NCBI RefSeq assembly: GCF_000519005.1 | Contig: NZ_JAER01000022.1 | Location: 1 to 64,000 of the forward strand | Length of the DNA stretch: 64,000 nucleotides | Reading direction: 5' to 3' | Source: Nocardioides sp. J54 | Lineage (GTDB): Bacteria; Actinomycetota; Actinomycetes; Propionibacteriales; Nocardioidaceae | Shown here: positions 35,053 through 43,681 of the stretch, one piece after another | Position numbering within the stretch: the first letter of the stretch is position 1 | Layout of the letters: each line of letters opens with the position of its first letter | Notes under the pieces: generated by a model | Database searches by the model: none | What the model was told of the DNA's origin: nothing | Seen by the model: only the letters and a program-made list of their open reading frames with translations | Translations under genes and position numbers: made by a program

Positions 35053-35735
35053 GCTGCTGCCTCCGAGGTGACGAGGGGGCGGCGCGCGGCGAGGCCGCGG
35101 GCACCGTGGACGAGGTCGGGGCGGGACGCGACGACGGCACTGACGACGAGGCCGGTCACGACCGCCTCGCCGATGCCGATCACGGTGTGCCAGCCGAGCA
35201 TGGCGGTCAGCACCTTGCCGGTGGCCACGTCGGCGGTGCCGCCGATCGCGAAGAGGAGGGTGAACACCGCGGCGGCTGCCGGCACCGAGACCAGCGCACC
35301 GCCGGCAGCGGCGATCGGGACCGATGCGACCGAGCGCGGCAGCACCGCGCGCAGGAGCACGAAGGCGCCGTACCCGACGACGACGCTGATGAGCGCCAGG
35401 AGCGTGATGTTCGTGCCGAGCGCGGTCAGCCCGCCGTCGGCCATGAACAGGCCCTGGACCAGCAGCACGACGCTGATGCACAGCGCTCCGGTCCACGGGC
35501 CGACGAGCACGGCGGCCAGCGCCCCGCCGAGCAGGTGGCCGCTGGTGCCGGCGCCGACCGGGAAGTTGATCATCTGCCCGGCGAAGACGAAGGCGGCGAC
35601 GAGGCCGGCCATCGGGGCGGTGCGGTCGTCGAGCTCGGCGCGGGCGCGGCGCAGCGCGATGCCGACACCTGCCGCCGCGACCACCCCCGTGGCGACCGAC
35701 GTGGGCGCGTCGAGGAATCCGTCAGGGACGTGCAT
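35049..35735 (-). CDS. cbiM: ECF metal transporter substrate-binding subunit CbiM-type
   Basis: 228 residues. The mature N-terminus is MHVPDGFLDAPTSVATG; in CbiM/NikM the N-terminal Met and His bind the metal, which fixes the start at 35735 rather than at the longer frame. Other motifs are MINFPVGAGTSGHLLGGALA and GWHTVIGIGEAVVTGLV, with His ligands. Seven or so membrane segments. First gene of the importer operon (M, N-like, Q, O). GGAGC precedes the start. A Nur-like box lies 57-73 bases upstream. Confidence 0.94.
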   Translation of the reverse strand: MHVPDGFLDAPTSVATGVVAAAGVGIALRRARAELDDRTAPMAGLVAAFVFAGQMINFPVGAGTSGHLLGGALAAVLVGPWTGALCISVVLLVQGLFMADGGLTALGTNITLLALISVVVGYGAFVLLRAVLPRSVASVPIAAAGGALVSVPAAAAVFTLLFAIGGTADVATGKVLTAMLGWHTVIGIGEAVVTGLVVSAVVASRPDLVHGARGLAARRPLVTSEAAA

Positions 35736-35791
35736 CTCGCTGCTCCGTTCGGGCGGGTGTAGTTGGATGGTCACGAACAACGACCACCTTA

Positions 35792-35808
35792 TTGCATGTC
35801 ATTTGCAA
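35792..35808. promoter_or_regulatory. Nur-like nickel-responsive box TTGCAT-N5-TTGCAA
   Basis: TTGCATGTCATTTGCAA matches the published Streptomyces Nur box tTGCaa-N5-ttGCAA at nearly every position. On the minus strand it abuts the -10-like TAAGGT in front of cbiM, so Nur with Ni2+ would block the importer operon. It also lies 33 bases before bcp, transcribed the other way. Confidence 0.7.
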
Positions 35809-35840
35809 CAGCACCTGCGCCTCAGGAGTGATCGCACCCC

Positions 35841-36326
35841 ATGACCGACCCGGCCCGCCTCTCCCCCGGCGACACCGCGCCCGCGTTCGAGCTCACCTCC
35901 GACACCGGCGAGGCCGTCTCCCTGTCCTCGCTGCTCGAGGGCGGGGACAAGGTGATCGTGTACTTCTACCCCGCTGCGATGACGCCGGGCTGCACCAAGC
36001 AGGCGTGCGACTTCACCGACTCCCTCGACTCGCTGCAGGCGGCCGGCTACACCGTCGTCGGCATCTCCAGGGACGCGCCGGCGAAGCTGGCGAAGTTCCG
36101 CGAGCGCGACGGGCTCACGATCACCCTGCTCTCCGACCCCGAGCTCGCCACGCACAAGGCCTACGGAGCCTTTGGGGAGAAGAAGCTCTACGGCAAGATT
36201 GTCGAGGGCGTCATCCGGTCGACCTTCGTCGTCGGCGCCGACGGCACGCTCGAGCTCGCGCAGTACAACGTCAAGGCGACCGGTCACGTCGCCAAGCTCA
36301 GGAGGGACCTGGGCCTGACCGCCTAG
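35841..36326 (+). CDS. bcp: Thioredoxin-dependent thiol peroxidase (BCP/PrxQ)
   Basis: 161 residues, the family length. It reduces hydroperoxides with electrons from thioredoxin. The active-site block is YFYPAAMTPGCTKQACDFTD with peroxidatic Cys51 and resolving Cys56, the alpha2-type PrxQ arrangement. An AGGAG lies a little far upstream of ATG. It is divergent from the metal importer operon and shares its 105-base intergenic region with the Nur-like box. Confidence 0.95.
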   Translation: MTDPARLSPGDTAPAFELTSDTGEAVSLSSLLEGGDKVIVYFYPAAMTPGCTKQACDFTDSLDSLQAAGYTVVGISRDAPAKLAKFRERDGLTITLLSDPELATHKAYGAFGEKKLYGKIVEGVIRSTFVVGADGTLELAQYNVKATGHVAKLRRDLGLTA

Positions 36327-36351
36327 GGACCGACCACTCCGAAGGACAGTG

Positions 36352-37572
36352 ATGAAGCTCCACCAGTCGCTCGCCGACCTCGCCCGCGACCACGGACACG
36401 ACCTGTTCCGTGACGCGACCGCCTTCCGCGGCTCCCTCGACGACTACCTCGACGAGGGCCAGGCCTCCAGCGGCACCATCAACCTGCTGACCGACGCCGT
36501 CCGGCTCGGCGCGCTCGACGGCATGGTCACCATGCTCGACAGCGGCGCCAACCCCGCCGACGCCGTCGAGTCGGCCGGGCAGCGCCTGGCCCGCGACCGC
36601 GGCAGTGCCGACGTGCGCGGCTGCCAGTGGGCCGTCGCCGTCCTCGGCTACGCCCTGGGCAAGGTGCCCGAGCACCTGGTCACCGGCCTCGACCCCGACG
36701 CAGGTACGACGGCGCCGCCCCCGCCGGTCCCGCCGGTGCAGTCGCCGGGCCACTCCCCGGTGGCCTCCCCCGGCCAGCCGCCGGCCCCGTCGCCGGTCAC
36801 CTCCCCGGTCGCCCACCCCCAGCAGCCGGTCGTCTCGCCGCCGCACCAGCCGGTGGCGGTCGCCGGAGGCTACGGCGGCGGGCCGCAGCAGCCCTACGGC
36901 GGCGGCTGGTCCCAGCCGACTCCACCGAAGAAGGGCAAGACCGGCCTCGTCATCGGCGCGGTCGCCCTGGTGCTCGTCCTGGTGATCGGCGGCATCATCG
37001 CCGCGGTCGCGCTCAGTGGCGACGACGACCCGGAGCGGAAGGCGACCGACGACCCGACGCCGACCGACACGCAGTCCACGCCCGGCTCGGACGTCCCTGA
37101 CATCGGTGGTGACCGCTTCGAGGGCCTCGGCTACGAGGTCCAGGTGCCGAAGGGCTGGACCGACGGCACCGAGGAGTTCAAGTCGCAGAACTCCAACACC
37201 TCCACCCTCGACAAGGTGCTGCTCTGGGGCGACACCTTCAACACCGCGCGCGGCAACGTGATCATCGAGACCCAGTCGTCGTACGGCTACACCGACCCCA
37301 ACGACCTCAAGGACAACTGGAAGACCGCACTGGTCTCCGGTGACAGCTCCGCCGAGATCAACGACGCCGCCAACATCTCCATCGACGGCCAGACCGCGCT
37401 CACCGTCGACATCGCCCGCACCAACGACAGCAACGTCGACGTCGTGCAGCGCTCGCACCTGGTCATCAGCGGTGACAAGGGCTACTCGATCACCGTGTCG
37501 CTCAAGGCGGGCGACGACGACGTGCTCGAGGAGTTCGACAAGATCCTCAGCACCTGGCAGTGGCAGGGCTGA
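36352..37572 (+). CDS. Membrane-anchored protein with Pro-rich linker and outer domain
   Basis: 406 residues. A helical cytosolic part at 1-115 (LHQSLADLARDHGHDLFRDA, GSLDDYLDEGQASSGTINLL) precedes a Pro/Ser/Gln-rich linker to about 195, then Lys-Lys-Gly-Lys and one membrane segment (LVIGAVALVLVLVIGGIIAA). The outer domain (VQVPKGWTDGTEEFKSQNSN, DKILSTWQWQ) is PsbP/LpqN-like in character. ATG 36352 is preceded by AAGGA; GTG 36349 is an alternative. No defined family, but similar modular proteins are common in actinobacteria. Confidence 0.8.
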   Translation: MKLHQSLADLARDHGHDLFRDATAFRGSLDDYLDEGQASSGTINLLTDAVRLGALDGMVTMLDSGANPADAVESAGQRLARDRGSADVRGCQWAVAVLGYALGKVPEHLVTGLDPDAGTTAPPPPVPPVQSPGHSPVASPGQPPAPSPVTSPVAHPQQPVVSPPHQPVAVAGGYGGGPQQPYGGGWSQPTPPKKGKTGLVIGAVALVLVLVIGGIIAAVALSGDDDPERKATDDPTPTDTQSTPGSDVPDIGGDRFEGLGYEVQVPKGWTDGTEEFKSQNSNTSTLDKVLLWGDTFNTARGNVIIETQSSYGYTDPNDLKDNWKTALVSGDSSAEINDAANISIDGQTALTVDIARTNDSNVDVVQRSHLVISGDKGYSITVSLKAGDDDVLEEFDKILSTWQWQG

Positions 37573-37595
37573 CGGCCCGGGTCTCCCCGGGCGTC
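37571..37595 (+). terminator. GC hairpin after the membrane-anchored protein gene
   Basis: GAC/GTC and GCCCGGG/CCCGGGC make a stem with one bulged base. There is no T-tract. It separates this gene from tRNA-Leu. Confidence 0.4.
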
Positions 37596-37622
37596 GGCGG
37601 GTCCTAGACTCCCTTGCGCCCA

Positions 37623-37704
37623 GCCGGAGTGGTGGAACTGGCAGACACGCAGGATTTAGGTTCCTGTGCCTTCGGGTGTGCGGGTTCGAGTCCCGCCTCC
37701 GGCA
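37623..37704 (+). tRNA. tRNA-Leu (anticodon TAG)
   Basis: Class II tRNA of 82 bases. Acceptor GCCGGAG with CTCCGGC, anticodon arm CAGGA-TTTAGGT-TCCTG carrying TAG, variable arm GCC-TTCG-GGT, and T-arm GCGGG-TTCGAGT-CCCGC. CCA is not encoded. Confidence 0.94.
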
Positions 37705-37724
37705 CCGATGGGCCGATGGGCCCG

Positions 37725-38327
37725 TCAGGCCAGGAAGTCGGCGACGAGCGGCGCGAGCTCGCGCAGCGCACGGCCGCGGTGCGAGATCGCGTCCTTGTCC
37801 TCGCGGCTGAGCTCGGCCGTGGTGCGGCCGGGGTGCTCGTCGGCGACGAAGAGCACGTCGTAGCCGAAGCCGCCGGTGCCGCGGACCTCGCGGATCACCC
37901 GGCCCTCCATGCGGCCCTCGACGACCAGCTCGCGGCCGTCGGCACGGACCAGCGCGACGGCGCAGGCGAAGTGGGCCGTGCGCCGCTCGTCCGGCACGTC
38001 GGCGAGCTGCGCCAGCAACAGCTGGTTGTTCCGCTCGTCGCTCTTCGGCGGGCCGGACCAGCGCGCCGAGAGCACCCCCGGCATGCCGTTGAGGGCGTCG
38101 ACGCACAGCCCGGAGTCGTCGGCGATCGTCGGCAGGCCGGTGGCGGCGACGCCCGCACGGGCCTTGAGCAGCGCGTTGCCCTCGAAGGTCGGCTGGTCCT
38201 CGACCGGCTCCTCGAAGGGCGTGACGTCGTCGAGCCCGACGACCTCGACGCCCTGGAGGTGCTCGGCGAGGATCCGCTGCATCTCCTCCAGCTTCCTGGC
38301 GTTGCGGGAGGCGACGAGGACCTTCAC
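37725..38327 (-). CDS. rdgB: Non-canonical purine NTP pyrophosphatase (RdgB/HAM1)
   Basis: 200 residues. It hydrolyses dITP, XTP and related nucleotides to keep them out of DNA. Family motifs are [12 protein letters not shown] (the SxNxxK phosphate site), [33 protein letters not shown] and [11 protein letters not shown], with SHRGRAL near the end. It overlaps rph by 4 bases (start and stop), as in Mycobacterium tuberculosis Rv1340-Rv1341. Confidence 0.96.
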   Translation of the reverse strand: MKVLVASRNARKLEEMQRILAEHLQGVEVVGLDDVTPFEEPVEDQPTFEGNALLKARAGVAATGLPTIADDSGLCVDALNGMPGVLSARWSGPPKSDERNNQLLLAQLADVPDERRTAHFACAVALVRADGRELVVEGRMEGRVIREVRGTGGFGYDVLFVADEHPGRTTAELSREDKDAISHRGRALRELAPLVADFLA

Positions 38328-39031
38328 GAGCCCAGGACCTCCTGCTGCATCCGGGTGAGGTCGGCGCAGCCCTTCTCGGCCAGCGCGAGCAGGGCGTCGA
38401 GCTCGCCGCGGTCGAAGGCGGCGCCCTCGGCGGTGCCCTGCACCTCGACGAACTTGCCGTCGCCGGTCATCACGACGTTCATGTCGGTCTCGGCACGGAC
38501 GTCCTCGACGTAGGGCAGGTCGAGGCGCGGCACACCGTCGATGATGCCGACGCTGACGGCGGCCACCGAGCCGGTGAGCGCGCCGGGCACGCCGAGCTTG
38601 GCACAGGCGTCGGCCAGCGCGACGTACGCGCCGGTGATGGCGGCGGTGCGGGTGCCACCGTCGGCCTGGAGCACGTCGCAGTCGATCTGGATGGTGTTCT
38701 CGCCGAGCACCTTGTTGTCGATGACCGCGCGCAGCGAGCGGCCGATGAGGCGGCTGATCTCGTGGGTGCGACCGCCGATGCGGCCCTTGACGGACTCACG
38801 GTCGGAGCGGGTGTTCGTCGCGGCGGGGAGCATCGCGTACTCCGCCGTCACCCAGCCCAGGCCCGAGCCCTTGCGCCAGCGCGGGACACCCTCGGAGGCG
38901 GAGGCGGCGCACAGCACGCGGGTGCGGCCGAACTCCACCAGCACCGAGCCGGCGGGGTGGTCGAGCCAGTTGCGGGTGAACGTGATGGGGCGCAGCTCGT
39001 CGTCGGCGCGGCCGTCCTCGCGGGTGCTCAT
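38324..39031 (-). CDS. rph: Ribonuclease PH
   Basis: 235 residues. Phosphate-dependent 3' exoribonuclease that trims tRNA 3' ends. Motifs are [79 protein letters not shown] and [23 protein letters not shown] start at 39031. Coupled to rdgB downstream. The usual neighbour, the Rv1339-like hydrolase, is about 4 kb away because an ABC exporter and a two-component system intervene. Confidence 0.97.
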   Translation of the reverse strand: MSTREDGRADDELRPITFTRNWLDHPAGSVLVEFGRTRVLCAASASEGVPRWRKGSGLGWVTAEYAMLPAATNTRSDRESVKGRIGGRTHEISRLIGRSLRAVIDNKVLGENTIQIDCDVLQADGGTRTAAITGAYVALADACAKLGVPGALTGSVAAVSVGIIDGVPRLDLPYVEDVRAETDMNVVMTGDGKFVEVQGTAEGAAFDRGELDALLALAEKGCADLTRMQQEVLGS

Positions 39032-39081
39032 GGGAGAAACCTACCGAGCACCCCGACGGCCGCGCCGACGGCGGTCGCCGC

Positions 39082-39909
39082 CTACTTCACCTCGGCGCGC
39101 AGGATGCGCCACATGCCGAGGGTGACCGGGATGCCGACCCACAGCACGAGCGTCCAGACGCCCTGGACGTAGTTGACGAGGCCGACGTCGACCGGCTCGC
39201 CGATGATGTCGTAGCCGTCGGTGGTCAGCGGCGTGATCGCGGTGTTGATGTCGATCCACGGCAGGACGTCCTTCGCCCAGTCGAAGATCGCGTAGAGCGT
39301 CGACCACACCATCAGCGGCATGAGCAGCGCGACGACGTAGAAGACGCTGATCGCGCCGGGGGTGTTCAGCATCAGGCAGGCCAGCGCGAACCCCATCGCG
39401 AAGAACGCGAGCTGGCTGATCACGATCCACACCAGCGTGCTCAGGTCGAGGTTCCACGCCAGCGGGTTGTCCGTGACGAGGGCGCACAGCACGTTGGTCA
39501 CCGCGCCGACGACGAACGCGACGACGATCGTGGCGACGGCGAGCGCGGAGACCGCGACCAGCTTGGCGAGGATCACCCGGCCGCGGTGCGGCTCGAGGGT
39601 GAAGCTCGCGAGCGCCGTGCGCTGGCTCCACTCGCTGGTGACGGTGAGGATGGCGAAGACCGGGAGCAGCAGCGAGACCGGGATGGTGAAGACCTGCGAG
39701 AGGTCGTTGCCGTCGACCCGGCCGTCGTTGAGCCCGACGACGAGGACGACCAGCGCCATCACCAGCAGCAGGAGGCCGGCGGTGATGCCCATCAGCCACA
39801 GGCCGCCACGGGTGTCGACCATCTTGCGCCACTCCACCTTCACCAGGCGGGAGAAGGGCGTGGGGCCGCTCTTGGACAGGTCGAGGGTCACGGGTGCGGT
39901 GGTGCTCAT
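39082..39909 (-). CDS. ABC-2 type exporter permease
   Basis: 275 residues with six hydrophobic segments (GLWLMGITAGLLLLVMALVV, IPVSLLLPVFAILTVTSEWS, LVAVSALAVATIVVAFVVGA, WIVISQLAFFAMGFALACLM, ISVFYVVALLMPLMVWSTLY, WTLVLWVGIPVTLGMWRILR). It pairs with the ATPase encoded immediately upstream (ATGA overlap). With the divergent two-component system this makes a typical self-regulated export or resistance module; the substrate is unknown. Confidence 0.88.
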   Translation of the reverse strand: MSTTAPVTLDLSKSGPTPFSRLVKVEWRKMVDTRGGLWLMGITAGLLLLVMALVVLVVGLNDGRVDGNDLSQVFTIPVSLLLPVFAILTVTSEWSQRTALASFTLEPHRGRVILAKLVAVSALAVATIVVAFVVGAVTNVLCALVTDNPLAWNLDLSTLVWIVISQLAFFAMGFALACLMLNTPGAISVFYVVALLMPLMVWSTLYAIFDWAKDVLPWIDINTAITPLTTDGYDIIGEPVDVGLVNYVQGVWTLVLWVGIPVTLGMWRILRAEVK

Positions 39910-40841
39910 GCCGGGGTACCTCCGGTCGGGACGGCGACGCCCGGCACCGCGTCGCGCGCGGTCTCCGAGGTCAGCTCCAGGAACAGGTCCTCCAGCCCGG
40001 CGCCGCCGGACCGGAGGTCGGTGAGGACGACGCCCGCCGTGAGGGCGGCGCGACCGACCTCCTCGGTCGTCGCGTGGGCCTTCAACCCCTCGCCGGCCGG
40101 CTCGACGGCGTGGCCCGCCCCGGTCAGGGCGGTCGCGAGCGCCGCGTTGTCCAGGGAGGTGACGAGGGTGACCGCGGCGTTGCCCGCCCGCTCGAGCAGG
40201 GTCTTGCGGTCGCCCTGCGCGACGATCCGGCCGTGGCCGATGAGGATCATCTCGTCGGCGATCTGCTCGACCTCGTGCAGGAGGTGGCTGGACAGCAGGA
40301 CGGTGCCGCCGCGGTCGGCGTACCCCTTGAGCAGGCCGCGCATCCACCGGATGCCGGCGGGGTCGAGGCCGTTGGCCGGCTCGTCGAGGATCAGCACCGA
40401 CGGGTCGCCCAGCAGGGCGTGGGCGATGCCGAGGCGCTGCTTCATGCCGAGCGAGTAGTTGCGCAGCCGGCGGCGCGCCTCGGCGTCGGTGAGCCCGACC
40501 AGCTCGAGCATCTCGTCGACGCGCGTGCGCGGCAGGCCCATCGTCTGGGCGCCGATGGTGAGGATCTCCCGACCGGTGCGACCGGCGTGCTGGGCACCCG
40601 CGTCGAGCAGGGCGCCGACGTGCCGGCCCGGGTTGGGGATGTCGTGGTAGCGCAGTCCGCCGATGGTGGCCTGTCCGCGGGTGGGCGGGGTGAGGCCGAC
40701 CATCACACGCATCGTGGTCGACTTGCCCGCGCCGTTGGGCCCGAGGAAGCCGGTCACGCGGCCCGGCTGTGCGACGAAGCTGACGTCGTCGACAGCGGTG
40801 AACGCGCCGTAGGAGACGGTGAGTCGATCTACGGTGATCAT
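39906..40841 (-). CDS. ABC exporter ATP-binding protein
   Basis: 311 residues. Walker A GFLGPNGAGKSTTM near residue 33, signature NYSLGMKQRLGIAHALL, Walker B VLILDEPANGLDP, and switch His in SSHLLHEVEQIAD. This is the DrrA/CcmA-like subfamily, with a C-terminal regulatory extension. The start MITVDRLTVSYG at 40841 is chosen because the ABC fold begins there. The gene is divergent from the histidine kinase gene across the palindrome at 40898-40915. Confidence 0.92.
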   Translation of the reverse strand: MITVDRLTVSYGAFTAVDDVSFVAQPGRVTGFLGPNGAGKSTTMRVMVGLTPPTRGQATIGGLRYHDIPNPGRHVGALLDAGAQHAGRTGREILTIGAQTMGLPRTRVDEMLELVGLTDAEARRRLRNYSLGMKQRLGIAHALLGDPSVLILDEPANGLDPAGIRWMRGLLKGYADRGGTVLLSSHLLHEVEQIADEMILIGHGRIVAQGDRKTLLERAGNAAVTLVTSLDNAALATALTGAGHAVEPAGEGLKAHATTEEVGRAALTAGVVLTDLRSGGAGLEDLFLELTSETARDAVPGVAVPTGGTPA

Positions 40842-40897
40842 GGTCCAAGCCTGCCGGACCCACCTCCGGCGCACATCGGCCGGGCGGCTGGAACACA

Positions 40898-40915
40898 CCC
40901 CTACCTCGGTAGGGG
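40898..40915. promoter_or_regulatory. Perfect palindrome CCCCTACC-TC-GGTAGGGG between exporter and two-component genes
   Basis: Eight-base arms with a 2-base centre, 57 bases from the exporter start and 58 from the kinase start, so nearly symmetric. It is the best candidate binding site of the LuxR-type response regulator encoded at 42166. Confidence 0.7.
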
Positions 40916-40972
40916 GCTGTTGCTCCCCACGGCGCTCCCGCGCCGGGCGCGGGACACCCTAGTCTCGACGGC

Positions 40973-42169
40973 GTGGAGTGCCCCGACGTCTACCAGCCGC
41001 CCCTGCGGTGGTGGAGCCACCTGTGGCGCTACCTGGTCGCGGTCACCATCGGTCTCGTGGTCTGGGTCCCGGTGGTCGAGGCCCAGGCCGAGGAGCGGCC
41101 GTTGCTGTTCTGGGGCGACCTCGCGTTCGGCGTCCTCGCCCTCGCGGTCGTGTGGTGGCGCCGGCGCTGGCCGCTGGCGGTCGCCCTCGCCACCACCGCG
41201 ATGCTCCCGCTCAGCTCCCTCGCGGCCGGGGCGTCGACGCTCGCGGCGGTCTCCCTCGCGACCCGGCGACGGTGGTGGCAGGTCGCGGTCGTCGCGGTCG
41301 CCACGCTCGCCGGGGACTGGCTCTACTACCAGCTCCAGCCGGTGACCAGCTCCGACCCGGGGTGGCTGGTCGCGTCGGTCAGCGTGGCGGCCGTCGCGGC
41401 GACGATGGCGTGGGGCATGTTCATCGGCTCGCGCCGCGAGCTGCTGTGGACGCTGCGGCAGCGCGCCGAGACCGCCGAGGCCGAGCGCGACCTGCGCGCC
41501 AGCCAGGCCCGGACCAACGAGCGCGCCCGCATCGCCCGGGAGATGCACGACGTGCTCGCCCACCGGATCTCGCAGATCTCCATGCACGCCGGCGCACTGA
41601 CCTTCCGCGAGGACCTGTCGGCCGACGAGATGCGCAGCAGCCTCACCGTCATCCAGACCAAGGCCCACGAGGCGCTGAGCGACCTCCGCGAGGTGCTCGG
41701 CGTGCTCCGCGACGAGGAGGCCGACGTCCCCGCGACGGTCCCCCAGCCGACGTACGCCGACATCGGGGAGCTCGTCGCCGAGGCCCGCGCGGCCGGCGCC
41801 ACCATCGAGTACGACGACGGGCTGGTCGCCCACGAGCCCCCACCGGCCGCGGTCGGGCGCACGGCCTACCGCATCGTGCAGGAGGGCATCACCAACGCGA
41901 CCAAGCACGCCCCGGCCGCCACCCTGCACGTCCACGTCGGCGGCTCCCCCGACACCGGCGTCGACATCGTGCTGCGCAACGCCCTGGGCTTCGGCCCGAC
42001 CCGCACCCCCGGTGCCGGGCTCGGCCTGGTCGGCCTCACCGAGCGCGCGGAGCTGCGCGGCGGCTGGCTCGCGCACGGCGTCGAGGGCACCTCGCCGGGG
42101 AACGGCAGGCCGGCGTCGTTCGTGCTCCGGGCGTGGCTACCGTGGTCCGCCGAGGAGGCCGTGCGGTGA
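40973..42169 (+). CDS. Sensor histidine kinase (NarL-partner/DesK-like class)
   Basis: 398 residues. Five or so membrane segments lie in residues 20-152, a short coiled coil follows (RQRAETAEAERDLRASQART), then the HisKA_3 dimerisation motif ERARIAREMHDVLAHRISQI with phospho-acceptor His192, and a C-terminal HATPase (VQEGITNATKHAPAATLHVH, GAGLGLVGLTERAELRGG). There is no large sensor domain, so it probably senses through the membrane. The GTG start has TAGTCT 7 bases upstream (40960-40965), suggesting a leaderless mRNA. It overlaps the response regulator gene. Confidence 0.93.
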   Translation: MECPDVYQPPLRWWSHLWRYLVAVTIGLVVWVPVVEAQAEERPLLFWGDLAFGVLALAVVWWRRRWPLAVALATTAMLPLSSLAAGASTLAAVSLATRRRWWQVAVVAVATLAGDWLYYQLQPVTSSDPGWLVASVSVAAVAATMAWGMFIGSRRELLWTLRQRAETAEAERDLRASQARTNERARIAREMHDVLAHRISQISMHAGALTFREDLSADEMRSSLTVIQTKAHEALSDLREVLGVLRDEEADVPATVPQPTYADIGELVAEARAAGATIEYDDGLVAHEPPPAAVGRTAYRIVQEGITNATKHAPAATLHVHVGGSPDTGVDIVLRNALGFGPTRTPGAGLGLVGLTERAELRGGWLAHGVEGTSPGNGRPASFVLRAWLPWSAEEAVR

Positions 42170-42852
42170 GTGACACGAGTGGGCAGGGCGACCGGTCCGG
42201 GGGCGTGACCCGGGTGCTGGTCGTCGACGACGACCCGCTGGTGCGCTCCGCGCTCGCCCTCATGCTGGGCGGGCAGGCGGACATCGCGGTCGTGGGCGAG
42301 GCGCCCGACGGCAAGGCCGGCGTGCGGCTCGCCCGGGAGATGGCGCCCGACGTCGTGCTGATGGACATCCGGATGCCGGTGCTCGACGGCCTCGCCGCGA
42401 CTCGCGTCCTGCACGGCGAGCCGGACCCGCCGCGGGTGATCGTGCTGACCACCTTCGACGCCGACGACTACGTGGTCGGCGCGCTCGCGGCTGGCGCCGA
42501 CGGCTTCCTGCTCAAGGACACCCCACCCAGCGAGATCGTCGCCGCGATCCGCAAGGTCGCCGACGGCGACCCGATACTCTCCCCCTCGGTGACCCGCACG
42601 CTCATCGAGCGGGTGCGCACCGACACCGGCGACGACCGGGCCGCCGACGCCCGGCGTCGGCTCGACCGGCTCACCGAGCGCGAGCTCGACGTGGCCCTGG
42701 CCGTCGGCCGCGGGCTGTCCAACGCCGAGATCGCCGCCGAGCTGCACCTGTCGGTGCCGACGGTCAAGGGCCACGTGTCGCGGCTCTTCGACAAGCTGGA
42801 GACGACGAACCGCGTGCAGATCGCGCTGACCATCGAGGCCGCCCGCCGCTGA
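42166..42852 (+). CDS. LuxR-family response regulator
   Basis: 228 residues. The receiver domain at about 15-130 has the acidic pocket VVDDDP, phospho-acceptor Asp67 in VVLMDIRMPVLDG and Lys in GFLLKDTP. The LuxR/NarL HTH at about 165-225 reads LTERELDVALAVGRGLSNAE and TVKGHVSRLFDKLETTNRVQ. The GTG start overlaps the kinase stop by coupling. It probably controls the divergent ABC exporter through the shared palindrome. Confidence 0.94.
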   Translation: MSDTSGQGDRSGGVTRVLVVDDDPLVRSALALMLGGQADIAVVGEAPDGKAGVRLAREMAPDVVLMDIRMPVLDGLAATRVLHGEPDPPRVIVLTTFDADDYVVGALAAGADGFLLKDTPPSEIVAAIRKVADGDPILSPSVTRTLIERVRTDTGDDRAADARRRLDRLTERELDVALAVGRGLSNAEIAAELHLSVPTVKGHVSRLFDKLETTNRVQIALTIEAARR

Positions 42853-42859
42853 CGCGGGC

Positions 42860-43681
42860 TCAGAGGTCGAAGACGGCGCCCTGCACGGCGAGCTCGGTCG
42901 GCCCGTCGTACGCCTTGCCCGCCTCGGCGAGCATGGTCTGCGCGTCGTGCCACGGCGGCACGTGGGTGACCACGAGCCGCTTCGACCCGGCCCGCGTCGC
43001 GACCTCGCCGGCCTCCTGGCCGGTCAGGTGGAGGTGGGGCGGGTTGTCGTCGCAGCTGCGGAAGGACGCCTCGCACAGGAACAGGTCGGCGTCCGCGGCG
43101 ATCGCGTCGAGCGCGGCCGTGGGGCCGGTGTCGCCGCTGTAGCCGAGCACCTTGCCGAACGCGCTGACGCGCAGGCCGTACGCCGGCACCGGGTGGTCGA
43201 CCTCGAACGGCTCGATCGTGAACGGTCCGACCTCGACCGGCTCCTTGTAGACCCGGAAGGAGAACTCCTCGCGCATCCCCGGCTTGCGGGGCAGGTCGTA
43301 GGCCTTCGCGAGCCGCTTCGCGGTGCCCTTCGGGCCCCACACGGGGATCCGCGGCTGGGTGCCGGACGGGTGGTACTTGCGCAGCACGTAGTAGCTGGTC
43401 ATGTCGACACAGTGGTCGGCGTGCAGGTGGCTGAGGAACACCGCGTCCACCTGCAGCGGGTCGACGTAGCGCTGCAGCGCGCCGAGCGCGCCGTTGCCCA
43501 TGTCGAGCACCAGGCTCCACGTGCGCAGCGCGTCGGTGGCCTGCACGAGGTAGCAGCTGGCCGGCGACTCGGGACCCGGGTAGGAGCCCGAGCACCCCAC
43601 GACCGTCAGCCGCACGGAGCGGTCCGCCGGGGCGTCCGGGACCCGGAGCCGCGTCGTCTCCGGAGCCACGTCTTCACTCAT
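42860..43681 (-). CDS. MBL-fold metallo-hydrolase, Rv1339-like cyclic nucleotide phosphodiesterase candidate
   Basis: 273 residues. The metallo-beta-lactamase motif is [11 protein letters not shown], with further metal ligands in GYSGDTGPT (Asp) and VVTHVPPW (His). [20 protein letters not shown] and [21 protein letters not shown] match what I recall of M. tuberculosis Rv1339, reported to be an atypical cAMP phosphodiesterase. The gene order (murI immediately upstream, ATGA overlap) is also that of Rv1338-Rv1339. Ribonuclease Z-like activity is the older annotation for this group. Confidence 0.87.
   Translation of the reverse strand: MSEDVAPETTRLRVPDAPADRSVRLTVVGCSGSYPGPESPASCYLVQATDALRTWSLVLDMGNGALGALQRYVDPLQVDAVFLSHLHADHCVDMTSYYVLRKYHPSGTQPRIPVWGPKGTAKRLAKAYDLPRKPGMREEFSFRVYKEPVEVGPFTIEPFEVDHPVPAYGLRVSAFGKVLGYSGDTGPTAALDAIAADADLFLCEASFRSCDDNPPHLHLTGQEAGEVATRAGSKRLVVTHVPPWHDAQTMLAEAGKAYDGPTELAVQGAVFDL

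Noticed and set aside
35736..35840. Cobalamin riboswitch upstream of cbiM
   Set aside because: The gap is about 105 bases, too short for the full aptamer, and no B12-box is visible; a Nur-like box explains the region better.
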